DNA of 64,000 nucleotides from Microvirga antarctica (GTDB lineage: Bacteria > Pseudomonadota > Alphaproteobacteria > Rhizobiales > Beijerinckiaceae), in NCBI RefSeq assembly GCF_017921815.1, contig NZ_JAGEMM010000008.1, positions 141,211-205,210 of the forward strand, given 5' to 3'. The position numbers were made by a program, and so were the translations under genes. Positions 35,405 through 43,456 of the stretch are shown piece by piece. The notes below the pieces were generated by a model. That model was not told the origin of the DNA. It did no database searches and saw nothing but the letters and a program-made list of their open reading frames with translations. The stretch's first letter is position 1, and each line of letters opens with the position of its first letter.

Positions 35405-36022
35405 CTAGGCGGGCTGACTGGCCGCCGCAACGCGCTTGTAGGCTGGTCGGTCGGTGATGGCCGTGATGTAGGCATCGAAGACGGGATCGCCCTTGAGGCC
35501 GGGCGCATCGAACATGCGCGCCCAGTTGATCTGCGAGCCCACATACACATCCGCTGCCGAAAACATGTCTCCGAGCAGGTAGGGACCCTTCTCGAGCGTG
35601 ATCTTGAGGGCGTGGATCACATCCTCGTAGCTGCCGTAGCCGACGGCGGATTTCCGCTCGACCGGCGGGCGCTTCAACATGGTATCGAGGAGCGCCGGCT
35701 CGAAACACCCGGCCCCGAAAAACAGCCAGCGATAATACGCTCCGCGCCTCGCATCGCCGATCCCCGGCGCGAGGCCGGCCGCCGGAACGATATCCGCCAG
35801 ATAGGCGATGATGGCCGCCGTCTCGGTCACGACCACGCCGCGATGCACGATGGTCGGCAGCTTCCCCATGGGATTGATGGCGAGAAATTCCGGGGTCTTG
35901 TGCTCGCCCTTCTCGAAGCTGATCGGGACGATGCGATACGGCGCGCCGACTTCCTCAAGCATCCAATGAGCCATCTGGGCCCGCGATTGCGGATTATGAT
36001 AGAAAACGATCTCGTCGGTCAT
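35405..36022 (-). CDS. Glutathione S-transferase family protein
   Basis: A 205-residue GST. The N-terminal thioredoxin-like domain (FYHNPQSRAQMAHWMLEEVGAPYRIV, then INPMGKLPTIVHRGVVVTETAAIIAYL with the cis-Pro and SNAIL/ETxA motif) is followed by the all-helical C-terminal domain. The residue expected to activate glutathione (Ser in NPQSRAQ) is present. Substrate unknown. It follows the ABC operon on the same strand but is probably transcribed alone. Confidence 0.9.
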   Translation of the reverse strand: MTDEIVFYHNPQSRAQMAHWMLEEVGAPYRIVPISFEKGEHKTPEFLAINPMGKLPTIVHRGVVVTETAAIIAYLADIVPAAGLAPGIGDARRGAYYRWLFFGAGCFEPALLDTMLKRPPVERKSAVGYGSYEDVIHALKITLEKGPYLLGDMFSAADVYVGSQINWARMFDAPGLKGDPVFDAYITAITDRPAYKRVAAASQPA

Positions 36023-36176
36023 GAATGGAGGCCTCCCTGAACCCGGCGGCGAAGAGCGTCGACGGGTTGAACCTGCGCCCGGTTTGTTGCCGCATGATGA
36101 CCCTCCCGTTCCCGGGCCGCAAGCGGATGGCGGGAATGACCTGTGCGGCGTCGAGGGGCAGTGAGCCCGGTCGGGG

Positions 36177-37355
36177 TCAGACCACTTGGCCTGCCGTCCA
36201 GCCGGATGACCACGCCCATTGGAAATTGTAGCCGCCCAGCCAGCCGGTCACATCCACGACTTCGCCGACGAAATACAGCCCCGGCACGGCAACCGCCTCC
36301 ATCGTGCGCGAATCGAGATCGCGCGTATCGACCCCGCCCAGCGTCACTTCGGCGGTGCGGTAGCCTTCAGACCCGGAAGGCTTGAACCGCCACGCCTTCA
36401 CCGCATCGGCGACCCGCCGCAGGGCCTTGTCGGAGAGATCCGCAAGGTTGCCCCGCGCGCCGTCCTGCTCGGCGATGGCCTGCGCCAGGCGCTTGGGCAA
36501 ATGCGCGCTGAGCGCAGTGTGCAGCGCCTGCCGGCCGTTCTCGGCCCGGGCGCTGCGCAGCGCCTCGAACAGATCGGTTCCCGGCAGCATGTCGAGGCCG
36601 ATCTCCTCGCCCTCGCGCCAGAACGACGAGATCTGCAGGATCGCCGGACCGCTGAGGCCCCGATGGGTGAACAGCATCGCTTCCGCAAAGCGCGTCTTGC
36701 GGTGGGACACCACCGCATCGACCGCGACTCCCGCGAGCGGCGCGAGGCGTGCCAGCATGGTGGGCTCGAGGGTGAGCGGCACGAGGGCCGGGCGGGTCTC
36801 GGTCACGCGCAGGCCGAATTGCGTCGCCAGCTCGTAGCCGAAGCCTGTCGCGCCCATCTTCGGGATCGACTTGCCGCCGCAGGCCACCACGAGCGCGCCG
36901 GCCTGCACACGCCCCTCCGACAGGGTGAGGGCAAATCCCGCATCGTTCTTGGCGACGGCGGTGACGCTGGTGGAGAGCCGCAGGCGTGCGCCGGCAGCCT
37001 GAAGGTCGTCGACCAGCATCTCGACGATCTGTCGGGACGAGCCGTCGCAGAAGAGCTGCCCCAGGGTCTTCTCATGATAGGCAATGCCCTGCCGCTCGAC
37101 CCGGGCGACGAAATCCGCCTGGGTGTAGCGGCGCAAGGCCGAGATGCAGAAACCGGGATTGGCCGACAGGAAGTTTCGCGGCGCGGCGTGCAGATTCGTG
37201 AAGTTGCACCGGCCGCCCCCCGAGATCCGGATCTTCTCGCCGGGCGCGCGGGCATGGTCGAGCACGAGGACGGAGCGTCCGCGCTTGCCCGCCTCGATCG
37301 CGCACATCAAGCCAGCGGCACCTGCGCCGATCACCACCACGTCGAACTGGTCCAA
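36177..37355 (-). CDS. NAD(P)/FAD-dependent oxidoreductase, BaiN/HI0933 family
   Basis: A 392-residue flavoprotein of the BaiN/YhiN group. Seen: the N-terminal FAD loop VVIGAGAAGLMCAIEAGKRG, the conserved GEKIRISGGGRCNFTN, GLSGPAILQISSFW, and the C-terminal GLYFVGEVVDVTGWLGGYNFQWAWSSGW. The role of the family is uncertain; some act on bile acids in gut bacteria, not relevant here. I chose the TTG at 37355 because AAAGG precedes it and the family begins at this point; a longer ATG frame (37412) lacks a site. Confidence 0.9.
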   Translation of the reverse strand: MDQFDVVVIGAGAAGLMCAIEAGKRGRSVLVLDHARAPGEKIRISGGGRCNFTNLHAAPRNFLSANPGFCISALRRYTQADFVARVERQGIAYHEKTLGQLFCDGSSRQIVEMLVDDLQAAGARLRLSTSVTAVAKNDAGFALTLSEGRVQAGALVVACGGKSIPKMGATGFGYELATQFGLRVTETRPALVPLTLEPTMLARLAPLAGVAVDAVVSHRKTRFAEAMLFTHRGLSGPAILQISSFWREGEEIGLDMLPGTDLFEALRSARAENGRQALHTALSAHLPKRLAQAIAEQDGARGNLADLSDKALRRVADAVKAWRFKPSGSEGYRTAEVTLGGVDTRDLDSRTMEAVAVPGLYFVGEVVDVTGWLGGYNFQWAWSSGWTAGQVV

Positions 37356-37488
37356 GGAATGCCTTTCGGGACAACACCACGGCCGTTTGGCCCTGCCCCG
37401 TCCCGATGGCACGGAATGACGGGGGCATCAACGGGAGGCTTCGGGGATCGTCGACCCGGGAACCTCTCAGCGCAAGTTCGCTTTGCGC

Positions 37489-37734
37489 TCAGGGTCCCTG
37501 GACGCTTGCCCAGATCTCATCCAGCTGGTCGGGGGTCACAATCGTGCCGGAGGCAGCCCGGATCACCGCATGACGGGCGGCCGGAGGCTCGTCGGTTACG
37601 GCCCGATGCAGGGCCTCGCGCAGGGTCTGGCAGGCCATGCCGCCCGACCAGTCGATGCGGTCGAGATCGAGTTTTGCACCCTGGACGACGTATGCCAGAC
37701 GTGCCGGCGATTTCAGATCAGCCTCGGTCAACAT
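37489..37734 (-). CDS. Small hypothetical protein
   Basis: An 81-residue protein (MLTEADLKSPARLAYVVQGAKLDLDRIDW ... QLDEIWASVQGP), evenly charged and without transmembrane segments or cysteine motifs. I recognise no family. ATG 37734 is the better of two starts. It is 63 bp from the RTX gene end on the same strand. Confidence 0.6.
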   Translation of the reverse strand: MLTEADLKSPARLAYVVQGAKLDLDRIDWSGGMACQTLREALHRAVTDEPPAARHAVIRAASGTIVTPDQLDEIWASVQGP

Positions 37735-37797
37735 GGCGCACCCATCCGTTGAACGGTCTCGAGACAACGGCCTGATCGGATCGACGTTCCGACCGGT

Positions 37798-39831
37798 TCA
37801 GATGATGAAGAAGTCCAGCGCCGTCAGTTTCTGCTTCTGCGCGAACGACACGATGGCCACCGCCTTGCCGGCCCCGGACCCATCCACGTCGTAGAACAGG
37901 GTTTTCTTCGTCCCGTCGTAGACGAGGTAGTCATTCTTGTCCTTGGCCTCGCTGCCAATGGTGAAGAATGCCTTGTTGAGTTTGCCGGGCTTCGTGAGCG
38001 TGCCGCCGCCCAGCTTCTTGAACACCGCGTTATCGAGATAGACCGAGTCGTCCTTCACGATAAAATCCGCAATCCGGTCGATTGTTGCGGCCGAAGGCTT
38101 GGCGTTGAACACGAAAACGTCGCGTCCCGCGCCGCCCGACAGGGCATTCTTGCCGCTCTCGCCCCAGAGCTGATCGTTGCCGGCGCCGCCGCTCAGGCTG
38201 TCATTGCCGAGCCCGCCCCGCAGGATGTCGTTGTGGTTGCCGCCATAGAGCTTGTCGTTGCCGGCCTCGCCCCAGAGGGTGTCATTGCCGTCGCCCCCGT
38301 CGACCCAGTCGTTGCCAGACAGCGCATGCACGACGTTGTTGCCGATATTGCCCACCAGCTTGTCAGTGCCCGCCGTACCCCGCATCTGGAGCACGAGGGT
38401 ACCGCCCGTGGACGGCGTGGGGGTGGGCGTCGTTGTCGTCGGGGTCGTTGCCGGCGACCCCGCGAGGAGATCAACCGTCTGGTCGCTGAACCTCGCGTAC
38501 CGGATATCGGTCAGCACATCCGTGCCGTCCTGGTCGGCGCGCAGATCGCTGATCGTCACCGTGCCGCTGGTGCTCTTGACGATGGTGTAGCTGGCCTTGG
38601 CACCGGAAAAGACCGCCTGGTTGTCGCCCGCACCGCCTTGCAGGAGATCGTCGCCGCGTCCGCCGGTCAGCGTGTCGTTGCCGTCGCCGCCGTTGAGCAG
38701 ATCGTGGCCTGCTCCGCCCCACAGGACGTCATTGCCGCCCGCGCCGTTGAGAACGTCGTTGTGATAGCCGCCGTCGAGCTTGTCGCCTGAAGCCGTGCCG
38801 GTGCGGGTCAGCCCGGTCACGTGGGCGGGGCTGGAATAATTGGCCACGATCACCGCGTTGGCGGGCTTGTCCTGCGTGGTGTAATCGTCGGTGTGGATCC
38901 CCGCGTCGGTCGGATGCTCAAAGGGGTGGTAGCTCCACAGGAACGCCCCATCGAGCCATTGCCCCCCATAGGTGGTCATGACCTTGAACAGGGCCTCGTA
39001 GGCGTCTGTCTGCTCCTGCTGGTCGACCGTCCCGTTGCCGGACCAGACACCCGGGTCCTTGTTGGTCCCGTCGAGGCTGCGATAACCGACCTCGGTGAAC
39101 AGGATCTTCTTGCCGTATTGCTCGGACAGGGCCTGATAGGTCTCCACGACCGATTTGCCCTGATAGATCGTCTTCACGTAATCGTTGACCGGGGTCTCGG
39201 TCCAGGCCTTCACCAACTGGTCGACGGTGGGCGCGTTGGAGGTTGTCAGCGGCACGTAGGCGTCGACGCCGATGAGGTCGACTTTGTCCCAGAAACTGAC
39301 CGACTTCGCCTCGTCATAGGTGGCCGCATAGGTGATCTGCCCGTCATAGACGCCACGGATCGAGTCGATCAGGTCGACCCACTTGTCCCGATAGGCGGCG
39401 CCGCTCATGCTTTTCATTTCGGTGCCGATGCAGAACAGCGGCGCGTGGGTCTCCTGCGCCAGCGCCGCATATTGCAGCATCATGGCCTTGTAGTTGGCGA
39501 ACCACAGATTGGGGTCGCTCGGCGCGATCTCGGCGCGCCAGGTCCCATCGCCCGATTCCACATGGGGCTTCAGCATGACGTTCATGCCGCGGGAGGTGAC
39601 GTCCAGCATGGCGGCCTTGGTCTGCGCCAGAGTCTCGCTCTGATTCGCGCGCAGGCCCATCGTATTGCTGGTTTTGTTGTCCATGTAGAAGTTCGGGATG
39701 ATGGCCACCGAACTCGCCCCGGTGTCGCGAATCTGGTCGAACGCTACGTCAGCCGTGGCCGAACCCCAGTTGCCGCCCCAATAGGATGGCAATGAAATTC
39801 CTTCCCAGGTGAAGATCTGTTCGTTGGCCAT
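37798..39831 (-). CDS. Secreted GH113-like glycosidase with RTX calcium-binding repeats
   Basis: A 677-residue protein. Residues 1-330 form a TIM-barrel like glycoside hydrolase family 113 (beta-mannanase type), with candidate acid/base E138 in FCIGTEM and nucleophile E247 in LFTEVGY. RTX nonapeptide repeats (GGxGxDxLxGG) lie at about 350-400 and 485-570, separated by a Thr/Pro-rich linker (461-475). The C-terminal 100 residues (DDSVYLDNAVF to LDFFII) are shared with the RTX protein at 57040 and should carry the type I secretion signal. No signal peptide. No HlyB/HlyD genes nearby. Confidence 0.88.
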   Translation of the reverse strand: MANEQIFTWEGISLPSYWGGNWGSATADVAFDQIRDTGASSVAIIPNFYMDNKTSNTMGLRANQSETLAQTKAAMLDVTSRGMNVMLKPHVESGDGTWRAEIAPSDPNLWFANYKAMMLQYAALAQETHAPLFCIGTEMKSMSGAAYRDKWVDLIDSIRGVYDGQITYAATYDEAKSVSFWDKVDLIGVDAYVPLTTSNAPTVDQLVKAWTETPVNDYVKTIYQGKSVVETYQALSEQYGKKILFTEVGYRSLDGTNKDPGVWSGNGTVDQQEQTDAYEALFKVMTTYGGQWLDGAFLWSYHPFEHPTDAGIHTDDYTTQDKPANAVIVANYSSPAHVTGLTRTGTASGDKLDGGYHNDVLNGAGGNDVLWGGAGHDLLNGGDGNDTLTGGRGDDLLQGGAGDNQAVFSGAKASYTIVKSTSGTVTISDLRADQDGTDVLTDIRYARFSDQTVDLLAGSPATTPTTTTPTPTPSTGGTLVLQMRGTAGTDKLVGNIGNNVVHALSGNDWVDGGDGNDTLWGEAGNDKLYGGNHNDILRGGLGNDSLSGGAGNDQLWGESGKNALSGGAGRDVFVFNAKPSAATIDRIADFIVKDDSVYLDNAVFKKLGGGTLTKPGKLNKAFFTIGSEAKDKNDYLVYDGTKKTLFYDVDGSGAGKAVAIVSFAQKQKLTALDFFII

Positions 39832-40143
39832 GGAGAAGCTTCCCTTCAGTTCTCCCTATCGAATCAGGCGGTAGAGGCAATTCTTCATTAGGGATAGGCG
39901 CTATCTTCGGAGTTATTATTTAAGAAACTTTATAACATCTGCGACGCCTTCTGGCTACCGGTTTCGGCCCGGTGTGGCCCGGCTCGCTCATCCTGCAAAA
40001 AAGGTCGCGCCGGGACCCTGTTCAGAACGCCCGTCTGCCTGTATGAAGCGCGCATGAGCCTGCCCATTGTCGGCGGCACTTGACCGGAACGGCGTATATC
40101 GGCGTTAAGCCTCGAGAACGCCCCGACATCAGAAGGAAGAGCC
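39832..40143. promoter_or_regulatory. 312-bp divergent region with an AT-rich core
   Basis: This gap lies between the divergently read RTX gene and the acidic-protein gene. Around 39890-39945 the base composition drops sharply in GC (GAGTTATTATTTAAGAAAC region), unlike the rest of the window, and is the likely promoter/regulatory site for the RTX gene. A GAAGGAAG ribosome-binding site precedes 40144. I see no RNA gene. Confidence 0.45.
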
Positions 40144-40452
40144 ATGTACATCCTTGAAATCGCCGGTAAGGCGATCGCCATCACCAATGCGGACCAGGAT
40201 CAGGCCCATGAATTGTTCATGAGCGAAGACTTCAAGGACGACCTCAAGTCGTTCTCGAGCGAGGGCAAACCCCTCTGGGATGGCTCGACCCAGCTGACCA
40301 TTCGCCGCGCCACGGACGATGAGATCGAAGCGTTCGACGAGGCGATGGAAGACGACGAAGAGTTCGACGATGAGGACGACGAGGAAGATGGCATCGACGT
40401 GATGTTCCTCGCCCTGATCGACGAGATGGACGACGACACCGACGACGCGTAA
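40144..40452 (+). CDS. Small highly acidic protein
   Basis: A 102-residue protein with a folded-looking N-terminal half (MYILEIAGKAIAITNADQDQAHELFMSEDFKDDLKSF) and a C-terminal half dominated by Asp and Glu (EDDEEFDDEDDEEDG). Function unknown. Such tails often bind basic proteins or RNA-binding partners; the next gene is a very basic DEAD-box helicase 66 bp downstream, which makes a partnership conceivable but unproven. Confidence 0.75.
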   Translation: MYILEIAGKAIAITNADQDQAHELFMSEDFKDDLKSFSSEGKPLWDGSTQLTIRRATDDEIEAFDEAMEDDEEFDDEDDEEDGIDVMFLALIDEMDDDTDDA

Positions 40453-40469
40453 TTTCGCGCATGACACCC

Positions 40470-40501
40470 GGAGCTTGCACACAGCTCCTTTGACAAGGAG
40501 C
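40470..40501 (+). promoter_or_regulatory. Possible SD-masking hairpin pair before the helicase gene
   Basis: GCTCCTT (40484-40490) and AAGGAGC (40495-40501) form a perfect 7-bp hairpin with a TGAC loop; AAGGAG is the only ribosome-binding-like sequence before the helicase. GGAGC at 40470-40474 can instead pair with GCTCC (40484-40488) and release it. The site is 18 bases from the ATG, longer than normal, which weakens the case. Confidence 0.35.
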
Positions 40502-40518
40502 GGCTCCGCCGCGCTCAT

Positions 40519-42456
40519 ATGCCGTTTCCCAAAACAAATCCCAGCCTCGAACGCGCGCTCAGCGATCGGGGCTACCTCGAACCGACCTCCGTCCAGGCTG
40601 CCGTCCTGCAGGCTGACGCCGAGGAACGCGATCTTCTCGTCTCGGCTCAGACCGGCTCGGGCAAGACCGTGGCCTACGGGCTTGCTCTGGCCTCGACCCT
40701 TCTGGGCGAAGCCGAACGCTTCGACACCCCACGCGAACCGCTGGCCCTCATCATCGCGCCGACGCGCGAACTGGCCCTGCAGGTCCACCGCGAGCTGATC
40801 TGGCTCTATGGCCCTGCGGGTGCGCGCGTCGCGTCCTGCGTCGGCGGCATGGACGTGAGACGCGAGCAGCGCGCGCTCGCCGATGGCTGTCATATCGTGG
40901 TCGGAACCCCCGGCCGCTTGCGCGACCATCTGGAGCGTGGCCGTCTCGACACCTCGAAGCTGCGCGCGGTCGTCCTCGACGAGGCCGACGAGATGCTCGA
41001 CCTCGGTTTTCGCGAAGACCTCGAGTTCATTCTCGACGCCACGCCGTCCGAGCGCCGCACCCTGCTGTTCTCGGCCACCATCCCGCGCAACATCGCGGCG
41101 CTCGCCCGCAAGTTCCAGAAGGATGCCCTGCGCATCGACACGCTGGTGTCGAACCAGCCGCACGGGGACATCGAGTATCGGGCGATCCGCATCGCGCCCA
41201 ACGAAATCGAGCACGCGGTCGTCAATGTCCTGCGCTTTTATGAAATGCGCGCCGCCATGGTGTTCTGCAGCACCCGCGAGGCGGTGCGTCACCTTCAGGC
41301 AAGCCTGCTGGAGCGTGGCTTTTCGGCCGTCGCCCTGTCGGGCGAGCTGAGCCAGAGCGAGCGCAACCACGCCCTCCAGTCCCTGCGGGACGGCCGCTCT
41401 CGCGTCTGCGTCGCGACCGATGTCGCGGCCCGCGGCATCGACCTGCCGGATCTCGGCCTCGTCATCCATGCCGACCTGCCCAACGATCACGAAACCCTGC
41501 TCCACCGTAGCGGCCGCACCGGCCGCGCGGGCCGCAAGGGAATCTGCGTCCTGCTGGTGCCCTATACCCGTCGCCGCAAGGCGGAAGGGCTGGTCGCATC
41601 GGCCGGCGTGGACGCCGAATGGGCGGGACCGCCCTCCGCCGAGGAAATCCGCAAGCGCGACCGCGAACGGGTGATGTCCGACCCTGCCTTCACCGAGGAG
41701 TCGACAGAAGAAGACGTCGCCATGGGGCGGGCGCTTCTGGCCGAACGCTCGCCGGAAGAAATCGCCACCGCCTTCGCGCGCTTCCACCGGGCGCGCCTGC
41801 CGGCTCCGGAGGAGATGGTCGACGTGGCGGTCGATCGCGGCCCGCGTGAGCGGCTCGACAAGCGCGCCCGCGAGGGCGAGCGCGACCACCGCAGCACCCG
41901 CGCCGGCCGTGACGAGAGCTTCGGCGGCGGCGAGGACATGGTGTGGTTCCGCATGAATGTGGGACGCCGCAACAACGCCGATCCGCGCTGGCTGTTGCCG
42001 ATCATCTGCCGGCTCGGCCACGTCACCAAAACCGAGATCGGCACCATCCGGATCTTCGACGGCGAGACGAAATTCGAAATCGTGAAGTCGGCGGCCCCGA
42101 AATTCACGACCGCGGTCCGCAAGACCAACGACGAAGAGATCCGCATCGAGCCCGCGGGCTCGCCGGGCGCTGCCCGCGACGACAAGGCGTTTCCGCCCAA
42201 GAAGAGCTTCAGCAAGGATCGGCCGAAGAGCACCTTCAAGGAGGGTTCCTTCAAGGACGGCCCGAAGCCTCCCTTTAAGGACAAACCCAAGGGCGATTTC
42301 GCCGATCGCCCGAAGCGGGACTTCAAGGACGGCCCGAAGCCCGGCTTCAAGGGTCCGCCGAAAGGCGAGTTTAAGGGAAAGCCCGGTCCCAAGAAGCCTT
42401 ACGCGGATGCCGGAAAGCCGCGCGGCTTCGAGGGCAAGCGGCCCAAAGCCGATTGA
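40519..42456 (+). CDS. DEAD-box RNA helicase with basic repetitive tail
   Basis: A 645-residue ATP-dependent RNA helicase. Seen: Walker A AQTGSGKT, motif PTRELALQ, VLDEADEMLD (DEAD), SAT in LFSATIP, and HRSGRTGRAGR (motif VI). Residues 475-540 (NNADPRWLLPIICRLGHVTKTEIGTIRIFD) form a DbpA-like RNA-binding domain. The last 80 residues are Lys/Phe/Pro/Gly-rich imperfect repeats (FKDGPK, FKDKPK, FKGPPK). Likely in ribosome assembly or mRNA remodelling, as for DbpA/DeaD proteins. Confidence 0.93.
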   Translation: MPFPKTNPSLERALSDRGYLEPTSVQAAVLQADAEERDLLVSAQTGSGKTVAYGLALASTLLGEAERFDTPREPLALIIAPTRELALQVHRELIWLYGPAGARVASCVGGMDVRREQRALADGCHIVVGTPGRLRDHLERGRLDTSKLRAVVLDEADEMLDLGFREDLEFILDATPSERRTLLFSATIPRNIAALARKFQKDALRIDTLVSNQPHGDIEYRAIRIAPNEIEHAVVNVLRFYEMRAAMVFCSTREAVRHLQASLLERGFSAVALSGELSQSERNHALQSLRDGRSRVCVATDVAARGIDLPDLGLVIHADLPNDHETLLHRSGRTGRAGRKGICVLLVPYTRRRKAEGLVASAGVDAEWAGPPSAEEIRKRDRERVMSDPAFTEESTEEDVAMGRALLAERSPEEIATAFARFHRARLPAPEEMVDVAVDRGPRERLDKRAREGERDHRSTRAGRDESFGGGEDMVWFRMNVGRRNNADPRWLLPIICRLGHVTKTEIGTIRIFDGETKFEIVKSAAPKFTTAVRKTNDEEIRIEPAGSPGAARDDKAFPPKKSFSKDRPKSTFKEGSFKDGPKPPFKDKPKGDFADRPKRDFKDGPKPGFKGPPKGEFKGKPGPKKPYADAGKPRGFEGKRPKAD

Positions 42457-42485
42457 GCGCGAGGCGGCAACGCCTGGGTCTTGAG

Positions 42486-42509
42486 GGCCGGCACGCAGCG
42501 CGGCCGGCC
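42486..42509 (+). terminator. Candidate terminator after the helicase gene
   Basis: Seven-base arms GGCCGGC/GCCGGCC with a 10-base loop lie 30 bp after the stop; the 3' side continues TTG without a long T-run. Confidence 0.4.
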
Positions 42510-42545
42510 TTGACGAAACACTATTACCTGCGCTTTTGTGCGGGG

Positions 42546-42929
42546 ATGAGGATTCGTCGTGGCGCCTTTGCCTTGGGTCGATCCGTGGCCTTGGCCGCGT
42601 TGGCGCTGGGCGTTCTTGCGCCCGCTCAGGCGCAGACGGAGCCGGCCGGCAAACCCATGACTCTGACGGTCAGGCCGTCGGCCTACGAAAATCCGGACGA
42701 TCCCCGGGTGCGGCAGGAAAAGCTGCTCAAACGCCTCGAGCGGAGCGATTACTGGGTTCGGTCGATCTGCACCCATTGCGGCGATTCCTGGAAGCACCAG
42801 GTGTATGCCCCCTTCAATCCGCTGGATGCGCTCAGCGGCGCGAGGAGCCGACCCGATCCTGAGCCGACGCCGCAGGCCGTTGCCCCCCAATCCACCGAGG
42901 CGGCGCCCCCCTCGCCGACGACCGACTAG
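42546..42929 (+). CDS. Small exported protein of unknown function
   Basis: A 127-residue protein with a signal peptide (MRIRRGAFALGRSVALAALALGV, then LAPAQAQT, cleavage likely after AQA). The mature part has LEISIC-like TMTL strands, then RLERSDYWVRSICTHCGDSWK with a CxxC pair, and a Pro-rich tail. The ATG at 42546 is chosen because it begins the signal peptide. No family recognised; the CTHCG motif may bind metal or form a disulfide. Confidence 0.6.
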   Translation: MRIRRGAFALGRSVALAALALGVLAPAQAQTEPAGKPMTLTVRPSAYENPDDPRVRQEKLLKRLERSDYWVRSICTHCGDSWKHQVYAPFNPLDALSGARSRPDPEPTPQAVAPQSTEAAPPSPTTD

Positions 42930-43029
42930 CCGCCTCTCAAGCGAGCGCTGCACGTCGGTACTTTTGAGGCGGGCGTTGGATTTTAGGACAACTTGAGCCG
43001 TCGCGGGCAATCCTCTATAGCTGGAGGGG

Positions 43030-43080
43030 CACGCGGGACGACCCCGTGTTTTCCCGAAAGGCGGTGGGGACGACCCTGCC
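43030..43080 (+). ncRNA. Guanidine-II (mini-ykkC) riboswitch
   Basis: Two small hairpins each close on an ACGA loop. Hairpin 1 is CACG-C-GGG / CCC-C-GTG (43030-43048) with ACGA at 43038-43041. Hairpin 2 is GGTGGGG / CCCTGCC (43063-43080, two wobble pairs) with ACGA at 43070-43073. The spacer is 14 bases and GGAGG follows at 43087, 7 bases before the gdx ATG. This is the guanidine-II layout, in which guanidine-bound loops kiss and expose the ribosome-binding site. It supports the gdx call independently. Confidence 0.9.
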
Positions 43081-43098
43081 AGTGACGGAGGTCCTGTC

Positions 43099-43416
43099 AT
43101 GGCATGGACTTATCTTGTGCTTGCCGGGTTGTTTGAAATCGGTTGGGCGATCGGCCTGAAATACAGCGACGGCTTTTCCCGCCTGATCCCATCGGTCCTG
43201 ACCGCCATCAGCATGGTCATCAGCGTCGTTCTCCTCGGTCTCGCGCTGCGCTCCCTGCCTGTCGGCACCGGCTACGCCATCTGGACCGGCATCGGCACGG
43301 TGGGAACCGCCATCCTGGGGATCGTCCTTCTCGGCGAGCCCGCAACGGCCCTTCGGCTCGCCTGCATCGGCCTCATCATCGTGGGCATCCTCGGCCTCAA
43401 ATTCGCAGCCGGCTGA
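43099..43416 (+). CDS. gdx: SMR-family guanidinium exporter (Gdx/SugE)
   Basis: A 105-residue, four-helix small multidrug resistance protein of the SugE/Gdx branch. Seen: the membrane-embedded Glu in LAGLFEIGWAIGLKYSDGFSRL (E13), GYAIWTGIGTVGTAILGIVLLGEP, and the C-terminal LIIVGILGLKF. The SugE branch exports guanidinium in exchange for protons. The guanidine-II riboswitch just upstream makes this function very likely here. Confidence 0.95.
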   Translation: MAWTYLVLAGLFEIGWAIGLKYSDGFSRLIPSVLTAISMVISVVLLGLALRSLPVGTGYAIWTGIGTVGTAILGIVLLGEPATALRLACIGLIIVGILGLKFAAG

Positions 43417-43456
43417 CAAGACAGACAAGGGCCAACCTCTCCATGGTCTCCACCCG

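Noticed and set aside
37798..39831. RTX gene as a hemolysin toxin
   Set aside because: The N-terminal TIM barrel is a glycosidase fold; RTX repeats alone do not mean toxin.
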